Positions 1-10,335 of a stretch of DNA of 64,000 nt are shown here, in pieces. The position numbers and the translations under genes were made by a program. The stretch spans positions 72,297,338 to 72,361,337 of the forward strand of contig NC_071354.1 of the NCBI RefSeq assembly GCF_943734655.1, given 5' to 3'. The DNA comes from Sabethes cyaneus (Eukaryota > Arthropoda > Insecta > Diptera > Culicidae). The first letter of the stretch is position 1; each line of letters opens with the position of its first letter. The notes under the pieces were generated by a model. That model was given only the letters and a program-made list of their open reading frames with translations, searched no databases and was not told where the DNA came from.

Positions 1-675
1 ATTCTTTAGGAAAATGAAAACTCCAATCATCAGCGCAATGCAGCCTAAACCATCGCAGATTCCATCAATGTAGTAACCCGCCGAACCAATGTCCGAGCGT
101 TCTCCTCGAATGTGTTTCTTTGCCCGTGCAACGTGTCCATCTAAATCGTCCAAAAATGTTCGAAACTGGAACAGCACCACACCGATTCGACGATAACCTA
201 ACGAATCCGAGGCTATCATCCGTCCGGAAGCAACCGCTACGAACACGTGGAAGAATGATATCATGTTAGGGGTAATTATATCGCCTTTTGAAAACCCAGC
301 CAAATTATCGGCTATTGTTGCCAGTGGTGCAAAGAGATAGTGATTGGCATGGTCGAGCATCATAGCTTTTACGGTAACGTCGCACAAGGGGTTAAGATCA
401 CACGACACCCAAGCCACATCCTCGTACCGAGCAGCCTCCGAAAGCTGCGGCTGTCGATGTGGAATCGCTGATGTAACGTATGCCGACGAGGAAGAGACCA
501 TGGGTAAGGTGGGTTTCAGCACGGTACTGCCATTCAGCAGGCGAATCTCATTGTCACGAATTGGATAATCCTGGATACGAATGTACAGATTCACATCCAT
601 CCAAACGAAGAAGATGATCATTAGGAAGAGCAAAGTCAGCAAAATTTTGCTGATTTGCGAACTGGGACCAACCAT
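1..675 (-). CDS. CPES: Ceramide phosphoethanolamine synthase, N-terminal part (truncated by window edge)
   Basis: The minus strand is open for 225 codons from the ATG at 675 to the left edge. The product starts MVGPSSQISK, has one strongly hydrophobic segment near residues 8-25 (membrane anchor), a variable stretch, and then a CDP-alcohol phosphotransferase signature at about residues 175-206: DDLDGHVAR, then a G-rich linker and YYIDGICD. These aspartates bind metal and the CDP-alcohol in the family. In insects this architecture belongs to CPES, which transfers phosphoethanolamine from CDP-ethanolamine to ceramide in the secretory pathway, making the insect counterpart of sphingomyelin. Spacing after the AR pair looks longer than in classical phosphotransferases. 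The remaining membrane segments lie outside the window. An ordinary choline/ethanolamine phosphotransferase is the alternative, but the long N-terminus before the motif favours CPES. Confidence 0.85.
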   Translation of the reverse strand, partial: MVGPSSQISKILLTLLFLMIIFFVWMDVNLYIRIQDYPIRDNEIRLLNGSTVLKPTLPMVSSSSAYVTSAIPHRQPQLSEAARYEDVAWVSCDLNPLCDVTVKAMMLDHANHYLFAPLATIADNLAGFSKGDIITPNMISFFHVFVAVASGRMIASDSLGYRRIGVVLFQFRTFLDDLDGHVARAKKHIRGERSDIGSAGYYIDGICDGLGCIALMIGVFIFLKN

Positions 676-1982
676 GGTGTAGGATTGATTGTTGGAAATC
701 ACAGGTTACAATTGTTTACGATATACTCTAGCGCCAAGCCAGGCTAGACTCACTCGAACCGCCAGTTGTGTAATACCACGCGCGCGCTCGGTACGGAAAG
801 GTTCTATCCGCTCTAAGTTGGCAAGTGATACTACTGCGATGACTAGGTGCGGGAAACTATTCGGATCTCGAGGGGACAGCACTCTACAGCCCGACTACGG
901 CCACACTCTGAAAAGGAAGAGAGAGAGAGAAAGAAAAAGAACCACTGTCAGTGCTGTCGTACGTGTACTAGATTTACTTGGTTGCATGTCCTTTCGGTGG
1001 GCCGTAATGGAGCGTGCAAAGCGATAACGGGATGGGAAGTAATGAAATGGTGATGGCATTTAGAAAATATGGAAGGCTTGCTTTCGCGCTTCAAGCACTG
1101 GCGGCGGGCATTACTATCGTATTCTAGGGAAACGTTACATTGGATAACATCAAATGTTGGGTTTTTCATAATTGAATTTATTTTATATCAAGCGGGAAAT
1201 AATTCATTTTTCCCGACAAGCGATGGACGCTCAAAATATGAAATATTCAAATGTGCTGAGCTTTGATGAAGTGCACATAAACTAACGAGGCAGGTGAACA
1301 GCAGAACAAATATAATTTCAAAGGACGACGTTAATGCTTCCAGGAAAACTCCACGAAGAGAAAGAATTAAGGATAACCGATTCATTGTCGTAAATTATGC
1401 CAGCGAGCGCAAATAGTAAACTACCGAAAGGGCAACAACGGAATACATTATTTCGATTTGAAAAAATAAAGGAATTGCATCACAAATAGATTTTAATGGA
1501 GCTTTATGACTGAAGTGTTGGCGATCCGTTTAAAAAGAATAAGCTATATTTATCGATTTACCAATAAAGCAACTATACAATTCTCTCACTGGCGGCAATT
1601 GCGTCAACCATGCATCCGAAGCTTGATATGCTAAATTGTATAACAAGCTGCAAACATTTTTCCGTCGATGCATAGCTACATGTACCCAAGGTTTCATAAA
1701 ATGGAAATCAGCTTTGCCGTTCATATCCACACATTTTGTATTCAATGTAACTCAGCGCAATTTAATGCTGTTCTTTTTCGCTTTATGTAAAGGTATACAC
1801 GGCACCTTCCTTCACCATTCGTCTCTAGTAGCTGAAAAAAGGGATCAAACTATTGTACTGGCACTCATTGGTCCGCGGTATTAGAGAAAAGTGTGATTCA
1901 TACCACTATTGGAACACTTTGTAAGTGAATATAATGTGACATAGTTGTAAAGCTCTTAAAGTTCAAACAAAAGATTTTTTTC
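676..1982. other. Intergenic; presumed CPES upstream region
   Basis: No convincing coding sequence. It should contain the promoter and 5' UTR of the minus-strand CPES gene. A purine-rich GAGA-like run lies at about 918-940. Short ORFs here have no recognisable protein features. Confidence 0.4.
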
Positions 1983-2077
1983 AATTTTTTAAATCAATCT
2001 ATAAAGTTTTTGTTTGAAGGATTTATAACAAGACCACCAGCTCTGTTGACAATGCATTTTTATATAGGAGGGAATTC
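1983..2077. repeat. 95-bp direct repeat, left copy
   Basis: Reads identically to 3350-3444 by eye, from AATTTTTTAAATC to GGAGGGAATTC. The two copies bracket a 1272-bp block with a poly(T) left end, as expected of a very long target-site duplication. Confidence 0.85.
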
Positions 2078-3349
2078 CTTTTTTTTTTTTTTTTTTTTCC
2101 TTTTTTTCGGGTTATCCAACTGGTCGCTTAATAGCGTATAAAACTCTGCGCTGGGCCCTTTTGTGTTGTCAACAAAGTGTCAGGGAGACCTCAAACATCA
2201 ATTCTACCTGACGAGACAGGCACTGGCGCCCACTAAAACACAGGTAGAGCCCCAAGCATAGCCGTCACGCCTATACCCGCAGGCGGAGGCGTTTCGGCCC
2301 TGCGCGGACTCCACGAACTGACTCTAAGATCTCTCTGCCAAAGGCCGGAATGTCATATTTTAAATATAATGATGATGATGACGATGATGATGATAATGAT
2401 GATGATGAGAAGAAAAATAATAGATCGAATTTGTAAATGTGCTTTGGACTTTTTGTACCACTCGAGTTGCAATACGCGGTATAGTGAAGAAGTGGAGAAT
2501 TCGTCAGCCCCGCCTGACACTGGTCTTCCCGCGCGCCCGCTTTTAGTTTTCCAACATAAACAACCACAAATGAACCAATAGATAAGACAAATTTCGGAGC
2601 AACTCGGATCAACTTATCAGGGCAAATTTAATCTTTCATCCCCTTAGCATTCACAATGCATTCCCACGATACAAAGTAAATTGAGCGCAGCACAAGCTGG
2701 ACGTTCGCGGTAGTCGACAGAAGCTTCAAAATATAGAGACTCGCCCGCCGAGACCAAAGTGCTGTAAAGCTCTTGGCTTAAACGTCTCTTTAAGACTCGA
2801 CCCCTTCCCATAGACAGAGCCCGCGGGCAGCCATCAGAGCTCAGGACAGCCACGGGGCCAGTGCAAAAATCCTACTCTATCTAGCAGCACCGCCTAGCCG
2901 AAACTTGAACACGCGACACGAATTGACCTAATTTTCCCATCTGCTACCTAAGAAGTGCTATTACCCGTAATCATTACAGAGTGGTCCTTCGGCATCCAAT
3001 CGGATCTGGTATCCCGCTTACATCCCCTTACTAACCCTAAGCCTCCGACCAACTGAATCAATCCGACATTTTTCGGAGATATTTGTGACAGTTGTTATAA
3101 ACAGGGATGAATCCCAGAAAACTTCATCTATTGTCAGAGATCCCCATACTGGCCTTATTCTTAAACGGAATAAAAGCACTTTCTGAACAACGCAACAATC
3201 ACATTTGGTAAATTTTTACCCCGAGTCCCACTTGAAATCACAAAAGTATTTTGATATATACCCACATTCAGAAGTAAACGTGACCGCTGTTCATTTACTG
3301 ATTAGTTAAAAAGCCCTACACCACGACAAGGTTCAGTTTTATCGTAGGG
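2078..3349 (-). mobile_element. Retroposed element with poly(A) tail on the minus strand, flanked by 95-bp duplications
   Basis: The left end is about 20 T, then CC, then 7 T; on the minus strand this is a 3' poly(A) tail. The body ends at the second copy of the 95-bp repeat. A degenerate ATG/GAT trinucleotide microsatellite sits at about 2369-2411. No reverse transcriptase or other recognisable protein is encoded, so this is either a non-autonomous retroposon or a 5'-truncated non-LTR element of which only the 3' part remains. The family is not recognised. Confidence 0.65.
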
Positions 3350-3444
3350 AATTTTTTAAATCAATCTATAAAGTTTTTGTTTGAAGGATTTATAACAAGA
3401 CCACCAGCTCTGTTGACAATGCATTTTTATATAGGAGGGAATTC
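3350..3444. repeat. 95-bp direct repeat, right copy
   Basis: Partner of 1983-2077; same start and end bases. Sequence outside the two copies differs. Confidence 0.85.
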
Positions 3445-5708
3445 TACCAGTAAATCACTGTTACCAAAACTGATAGCAATTTCCAACAAAAATCCAAAGA
3501 ACAAAAGATTAGAAAACTTCAAGAAACGAGATCAGAATATTATACTGAACCTCACTTTAACTCTTGATCGCCCTAGGCTTGGCTACTGATTGAATCATAC
3601 CTCTGCTTGTCACCAGAAAAGTAAAAATAGCAGCAACGAATGTCAACAAAACTATCAATGTTCGGATTTGAATAACCAATGTGTCCACACCATTTTCCGT
3701 CATTACAAGCCTAGTTCCTATGGGTAAGCAAGCATGCCATGTACACCGCCTCCTCTTCGGCAGGTTTGCCCATAGGTAATTCTATTTTCAGTCGGCTGAA
3801 TACCAGTCGGTCGGTACACACTGGTCGACTGTTTGCTCTTGCTCTGACGTCAGCTTTCGTGGTGCCTTTTTGTCAGGAAATAGGTGGACACGAACATTTA
3901 GTAATATGCCGGAACGTGCATTACGTGACACGAAAGCGCAACAAACCGTTTCGTGAGCGACGGGAAAGGCGAGACAAGTGGGTAGTGGTCATCATTAAGT
4001 TCAAGTTAGTTCCATCAAAATTCAATGCAATCAAACTTATTGAGAATTCTTTTCAACGTTTAATTTATTTATTGCGTCATCCGCGGCGATGTGAATGCTC
4101 GATTAGAATTACAAATATACAATCCACATTGGCTTGGTTTTAGTCTTGATTGTTCGGGTTACCGTCGATCTATTGTTAACAAGAGGTACTGGAATAGAGC
4201 TTTTCGAATTATCCTGTTACTGAATGGATTTTCCCTGTCAAGGCGTCGTTGGATAGTTGAGTTGTTTATCATTTTTTTGATATCATTGAAAGCGCGCCTC
4301 TCAATTTTTTTTATTGTTTCGCGTGATGTGTAGCAAGTAGTGCCATCTTGTTGAAAACCACATACCGGCCAGTTTCGATGTTTGCGGTTGGAGGAAAAAC
4401 GCTCCATCGACAACAATGCGGTGGCCATCTTTGTTTTTGGAAATATACAGACTCATGACTTCGTCGCCTCATAAACTGCACCAATCAGTGCATTTTCTGG
4501 ATGCATTGACAACTCTTTCATTACCTGTGGCTACTCATCATATCAAACAAGACAATTCTGTCCGTTAACGAATCCATTCAACTGGAAATGAGAAGCCACT
4601 AAACAGATTTCGGTACAAAAGTAGCTGGGTGAGAGGATAACACAACAACACTCGATGGGAGGGTTCCATCGCACATTAGCAGTCGGCCCGAAAACTATCT
4701 TAATAGCTTTACGGCGAAGTTCATAGTTTTCTCAGTCAGCAAAGTAGCCGGCCCGGCGTCAACCCTCTAACTATGCATGTATTACTAATTTGAAAAATTA
4801 TTGAAAAGTTTTAAGGCCAAATATTTTCCGTATTACCGCCTCGCTTTATAACCACAGACGATCATTATGTGAACCAAATTATACCAAGCTGATCTAATCT
4901 CATACTAACGTAACCAATTGATAATAACAAACACCAAGCTAATCGTTTGCAAACAAAACGATGTAAGTACTATGGTATAAAGAAAAAAGAACTCTTTTTG
5001 GGTGTACAGCGGAGCAGCAGCGATAACAGCATCGGTAGATCCGAATACTGATCCACATCTTCGGGATTGGCAGTGTGGTGACTGTGTGACGCTCTTGTAA
5101 ACGATCCATTACGTTAGGGTCATGCCATAGGTGAACTGTGTTGTCCCATCTAGTCATGATTAAATCCCTAAATTTTTACCCAATCAGCACATTTTTGGCA
5201 CTTTTAGTTGAAGTAACTTATTTACGACTGAAATTGATTCTCAATCAGTTGCCACAACTGTTTTATAACAACTGTGCTAGTGGGGTAAGCGAAATGCAAC
5301 CATCCATTGTGCTTGCAATTCCTCAACCAAAAAAGAATGCTCTATCTCTATAAGTATTACCGAAACCGACCAAAACCGGAACAGATAAAGTCATCGAAAA
5401 GTACCGCCTGAGGCAGCAATTAGGCTAAACCCTACGCTAGCTCTGTCGCTAGCATAGTGGTAACTGGAACGAACGGTGTTCGATGGTCGTCCTGGTTTTG
5501 CAGGTGAAAATGGGACAGTTTCTATGATTATACTTTTGGAAATTGCGAATATTCTAGTTATATTTATTCGCTTGATAATTGACTCTTTACACTTCGCCGA
5601 AAAGTACCTATCAGCCATCAACGCCGATATAACAAGTTGGAGTTATACCTTACACAATTTTTCATCACCAAAGTAAATGTGAAATAGACGACTTTCAACA
5701 GAGTGACA
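3445..5708. other. Non-coding stretch, nothing identified
   Basis: ORFs of up to 134 codons occur but show no domain, signal peptide or recognisable homology. A CRE-like TGACGTCA occurs near 3845. No RNA gene seen. Confidence 0.35.
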
Positions 5709-5724
5709 ATTTGACAAGGCATTA
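5709..5724. repeat. 16-bp target-site duplication of RTE copy 1, left
   Basis: ATTTGACAAGGCATTA occurs here and again at 7589-7604, exactly at the two ends of the RTE-like sequence. Confidence 0.85.
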
Positions 5725-7588
5725 CTTACTTAGGTTGCTTGCCGTCCTAAGACAAAGCCTGTTGAACAAAGTTTCTCTATGTAACTCGGTTGAGGGCTAC
5801 CGCTCTCCAATTCCTCGGACACCGAGTACTTTCCGCCAGATCACCTGGTCTAAACATCTTGCTCGCTGCGCTCCTGGTCGTCTTGTTCCTACCGGATTTG
5901 AGGCGAACACCATCTTTGCAGGGTAGTTGTCCGGCATTCTTGCAACATGTCCTGCCCTTCGCATCCGTCCAGCTTTAGCCACCTTCTGGATACTGGATTC
6001 AACATAGAGCTGTGCGAGTTCATGATTCATCCTCCGCCTCCATACTCCGTTCTCCTGTACGCCGCCGAAGATCGTTCTTAGCACTCGTCGTTCGAAAACT
6101 CCGAGCACTCGCAGGTTCTCCTCGAGCATTGTCCATGTTTCATACCCGTAGAGAACAACCGGTCTAATAAGCGTCTTGTACAGGGTGCACTTTGTACGGG
6201 GACTTAGTCTGCTCGACCGCAATTGCTAGTGGAGCCCATAGTAAGCACGACTTCCGCTGATAATACGCCTCCGAATCTCACGGCTGGTATCATTGTCCGC
6301 CGTTACCAGTGAGCCAAGGTAGACAAATTCATCGACTACCTCAAACTCATCGCCGTCGATCAATATACTACTGCCCAAGCGGTGTCGTTCGGCCTCCGTT
6401 CCGCTGGCCAGCATGTACTTTGTTTTAGACGTATTTACCTAGTTTACCCCAATTTTTTCTGCTTCGCGCTTTAGTCTGGTGTACTGTTCAGCTACCTCCA
6501 CAGATGTTCTGCCGATAATATCCATGTCATCGGCAAAGCAGAAGAATTGACTGATTTGTTGAATATCGTGCCCCGCGTGTTGATATCCGCTCGGTTCATA
6601 ACACCTTGTAGCGCTATGTTAAACAGCAGGCATGAAAGACCATCACCTTGAAGAAGTCCTCTGTGTGATTCGAATGAACTTGACAATCCACCCGAAATCC
6701 GAACACAGCACTTTGTACCATCCATCGTAGATTTAGTCACTTTGATGAGCTTCCTGAGGAAGCTGTTCTCGTCCATGATTTTCCATAGTTCTTTCCGGTC
6801 GATGGTATCATATGCGCATACGAACATACGAATAAATGATGCGTGGGAACTCTGTATTCACGGCCCTTTTGGAGGATTTGCCGCAGTGTAAATATTTGAT
6901 CCGTTGTAGACCGACCTTCGACGAAGCCGGCTTGATAAGTTCCCACAAATCTATTCGCAATTGGTGATTGACGGCGGAAAATGATTTGGGACAGCACTTT
7001 ATAGGCAGCATTGAGAACGGTGATCGCTCGATAGTTCTCACAGTCCAACTTGTCGCCCTTTTTATAGGTCGGGCAGATAACCCCATCTTTCCACTCCTCA
7101 GGTAGCTGTTCCGTATCCCAAATTCTAACAATTAGTCGGTGTAGATAAACGGTCAGCTTTTCCAGCTGACTTGTTGTTCTTTAGCTGCATGATGGCCTCC
7201 TTAACATCGCCTATCGTTGGGGCTGGCACCTCTTCCCCGTTTGTTGCACCGTCGAAATCGCTTTCCCCGCCGCCATGGCTCTGCGCCTGGGCGCCATTCA
7301 GGTGTTCGTCGAAGTGCTGCTTCCACCTATCGGTCACCTCGCGATCGTCCGTCAGAATACTGCCAGTCTTATCCCGACACATTTCGGCTCGCGGCACAAA
7401 GCCTTTGCGGGATCCGTTCAGTTTCTGGTAGAACTTTCGCGTTTCCTGAGAACGATGCAGCCGCTCCAACTCTGCATATTCCTGCTCTTCCAGGTAGCGC
7501 TTTTTCTCCCGAAAGATTTGGCTTCGCTGCATCTTCTTCTGTTTGTGTCTTTCCACGTTCTGACGTGTGGCACTGCGCATCTTGGCGC
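5725..7588 (-). mobile_element. 5'-truncated RTE-clade non-LTR retrotransposon, copy 1
   Basis: A 1864-bp minus-strand insertion bounded by 16-bp duplications. It keeps the linker after the endonuclease, the reverse transcriptase and the C-terminal domain, but has lost the apurinic endonuclease and 5' end, as is usual for incomplete target-primed reverse transcription. The 3' end reads CCTAAGTAAG on the minus strand, consistent with the short tandem repeats that end RTE elements rather than a poly(A) tail. Confidence 0.88.
5797..7580 (-). pseudogene. RTE reverse transcriptase, frameshifted
   Basis: Minus-strand blocks in order: 7580-7125 (charged linker with KFYQKLNGSRKGF), 7048-6737 (RT core, ENYRAITVLNAAYKVLSQI and the finger motif THHLF), 6827-6492 (AYDTIDRKELW, GLLQGDGLSCLLFNIAL), then FADDMDIIGR in another frame near 6540, then 6414-6226 (DEFVYLGSL) and 6222-5797 (CTLYKTLIRPVVLYGYETW and the GRxRRAGHVARM C-terminus). 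At least two frameshifts (near 6825 and 6545) and an in-frame TAG at 6226-6228 interrupt it. The polymerase catalytic FADD is still readable, but no continuous ORF remains. RTE clade is chosen from the THHLF...AYD and LYGYETW motifs; family-level naming needs a library search. Confidence 0.85.
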
Positions 7589-7604
7589 ATTTGACAAGGC
7601 ATTA
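7589..7604. repeat. 16-bp target-site duplication of RTE copy 1, right
   Basis: Second copy of ATTTGACAAGGCATTA; it marks the 5' (right) end of the minus-oriented element. Confidence 0.85.
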
Positions 7605-8078
7605 AAAAGCTGTTACTGATTGTGATGTCCACGTACATGACAAGTTCAAGGAAGACACGAATTGGACCTCAGCTCTGACATCTATGGGCGCTCGATGGTG
7701 GCAGACTATGAAGCACACGATGGAATTTAAACGTCACAACTGGAAAATCACAACACTTACATCGCTTACAAAAAATGAACTGAGGAGTTACCTGGAAGGA
7801 GAGTAAAATAAAGATCTGACTCTTCCAAGTCCAAATAGCGGCTCAAACAGCGTCTGTGTCAGAGCGAACAAATGAATACGAAATGCTGTATACCGCAAGC
7901 TATACCTAAGATATTGTGCCCATCAGCAGGCTCTAATTATGGCGATCTCGGTAAGGTAGTATACCGAAACTTTCATTCACCAAGAACGACGAAAATGGAA
8001 ATACGAAACGGATTAATCGGTATAAGAAGTGGCAAAGAATAAGAAAACGATTAATGGATAACGATTGGTAAATCGGTA
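7605..8078. other. Unassigned, possibly the decayed 5' end of RTE copy 2
   Basis: No clear coding match. It directly precedes the GTxNVRTL endonuclease motif of the next RTE copy, so part of it may be that element's 5' region. Confidence 0.3.
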
Positions 8079-10335
8079 CCTGAAATGTGCGAACTCTTCA
8101 TGAAGCTACTCAAAGCCAGCATTGCTGCTCTTCAGGAAGTTCGGTTACTAAATTTCAAGGAGAAAGGCAGCTCCGTGCAGTAGACCCTACAGCAGGCTCT
8201 TCTTTCAAGTACCACATCAACTACAGGGGCGATAATTAGACAGAATGTGGAGTCGGCTGACGTTGGGAAAACAAAAAAGCAACGAGTTGACTGGTGGAGG
8301 TTTGAAGATGACCATATGAGTGCTAAGAATTAAAGGCAAGCTCCTCAAGTACAGTGGAATCAACGTCTACATACCGACAAAGGATAAATCCAATGATGTT
8401 CAGGACCAGTTCTACGCCAGGTTCGAGAGAACCTTTGAACAGTGCTCAAAGCATGACGTAAAATCATCATCGAAGATTCAAATGCGCAGAACGGGAGCTA
8501 AGAATTCATCTTTCCTGTCATCGGAAGACATAACCTTCATCAGTCGGCCGATGATAACGGTCTAAGACTCATAAACTTTGTCGTGGTCAGAGTATTAACC
8601 ATTTGTAGCACCTACTTCGCATGTCTGAAAATATAACACCATATATGGAGGAGTTCAAATGGAGCCCTAGCTTTTAGATCGATTCTGATTGGTCTTGATG
8701 GACGGTCGACACTTTTCGGATGTCACGTCAGGCGCCAGAAAGCTTGATCAACAAACCACAGAACACAGAGGACAGAGAAGAGATTCGCCAGCAACGACGC
8801 ACGGAGTATCTACAAAATTGTAAGGAACTGGAATTTTTCCATACCTTCGACGTAAAACGATACTGCTTCCAAGCGGCCAAGTGGAAGGAGCTCTTCCAGA
8901 CGCTATTGAATAGAGAAATAAATATGGAAAATAGCAGGAAAAGCATAAGAATTGTGACCAAAGTCAAATGTTGGAGCCAACAACACCATAGAACACAGAC
9001 CCTCAACTCTCAATTGATCAACCAAAAATTCAACGCAATCTGATTAACCGGAAACACAGGTGTACCCACTTAGTAATTCCATGATCAAAAGTGCTCCGAT
9101 TTTCCTCAAACTTCATATACTTGTATCTTTTCTGAAAATTTTAAACCTGTTTTGTTTCATTTGGCGCCTAGGGCGCCGCCTCCTGATTTCGGGTGGTTCT
9201 AAGAATCTTCATTTGTACCATGAGACCTATTTTTAAAAATTCATAACTTTTGAATCACTCGCCCGTTTTTAATAGTTTTTATAGCAAACGAAAAGTATGT
9301 TAATGAGCTTCTAAATAAAAGTTTGCGTTCTAACCTTAATGAGCTTTAGTGCAAAATATTGAACTGAAACCCAAATTTTTACATTATTGCAAAAGTATTG
9401 AATTTTAGTATTTTCTTGAGCTGTTGCCCTAAAAAGTCAAGTTTTTATATTTTTTTCTAAAAATCGGAGATTTTTTACATAACATATCAAAAAATTAGAA
9501 ACGTTCATTTTCATGTTCTGGATATAATTTTTTAAATGCTTATGATTGGAATCACCCTAACTCAATGGAGAGCTAAGCCAAGCCAAGCCAAGAGGGCCAA
9601 GCAAAATAGGGATCTAATATTTCAGATAAGGAACAAATATGCAAATTTTAAACCAACTCGGAGCACATTTTGTCATAGAAATGGGAAATGGATATACCTG
9701 TACCCGGTTGATCAAAATCGGGGTATTAGACTTTGACGGTCCAAAACACAATTTTTTTCCTGTCAAGTTTCTATATAAATGATTGAATTTACTCAAATTC
9801 GTCTAAATAACGAGGATCAGGAGCCTTTTGACATTTTTTCAAGTAAAACGTACCGAAATCGAAACTTAAAATATGAAAGGGGTGCAGGTGTACCCGGTTG
9901 ATCAATAGAGGGTTAAGAAAGCAATTCCGGGAGTAAAACTTGCAGACTCATCATCTGTTTGTGGACTTTGAGGCGGCGTACGATTCAATCAAGTGAAATG
10001 AGGAGCTACGTAAGAATAATCATACGTAAGAATAGTGGGTAAGACTTTCGCCATCGACTAAGCATTTTGACTTCTGAGACGACTGCGAAATAAGCGACAA
10101 GTGGCCAAAGATCGAGTTTAATGAGACGACAGCTTGAAACAACAGCGATTACGACCTCAGTCGCTTTCATGACGTTGGATGGACTGGAAACTTAGGGATG
10201 CACTCTCTAATCTACTGCTCAACATTGCCCTGGAAGGTGCAATAAGAGGAGCAGATGTGGAAAGGAACAAGACAGTTATCACGAAATGCCACATGCTTTC
10301 TTTTTAGTTTTGCGGAAGACGTCGATATCTTTGGA
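8079..10335 (+). pseudogene. Decayed RTE-clade non-LTR retrotransposon, copy 2 (endonuclease and RT)
   Basis: Plus strand, read through many frameshifts. The endonuclease start GT*NVRTLHEA (TGA for the usual W) lies at about 8075-8105, then ALQEVR near 8135. At 8320-8565 comes LRIKGKLLKYSGINVYIPT followed by the ARFERTFEQCSKHDVK block typical of RTE endonucleases; NDNGLRLINF lies near 8545-8580 and a QIDxVLID-like motif near 8680. RT motifs resume after an insertion: FVDFEAAYDSIK at about 9960-9995, DALSNLLLNIALEGAIRGAD at about 10200-10255, and FAEDVDIFG (FADD box with D to E) near 10310-10335. The coding capacity is dead. It differs from copy 1 in sequence, so it is a separate subfamily. 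Confidence 0.75.
9050..9912. mobile_element. Non-coding insert within RTE copy 2
   Basis: It separates the endonuclease part from the RT part of RTE copy 2. It starts with ACAGGTGTACCCACTTAG and ends near GGTGTACCCGGTTGATCAA; the GTACCCGGTTGATCAA motif also occurs internally near 9702. The first ~190 bp (9046-9240) closely resemble 45660-45850. No ORF. Family not recognised; exact ends are uncertain by tens of bases. Confidence 0.5.

Noticed and set aside
2369..2411. Poly-methionine ORF start
   Set aside because: Produced by the ATG/GAT trinucleotide microsatellite.
3739..4143. 134-codon plus ORF near a CRE-like site
   Set aside because: No domain or composition supporting coding; start context weak.
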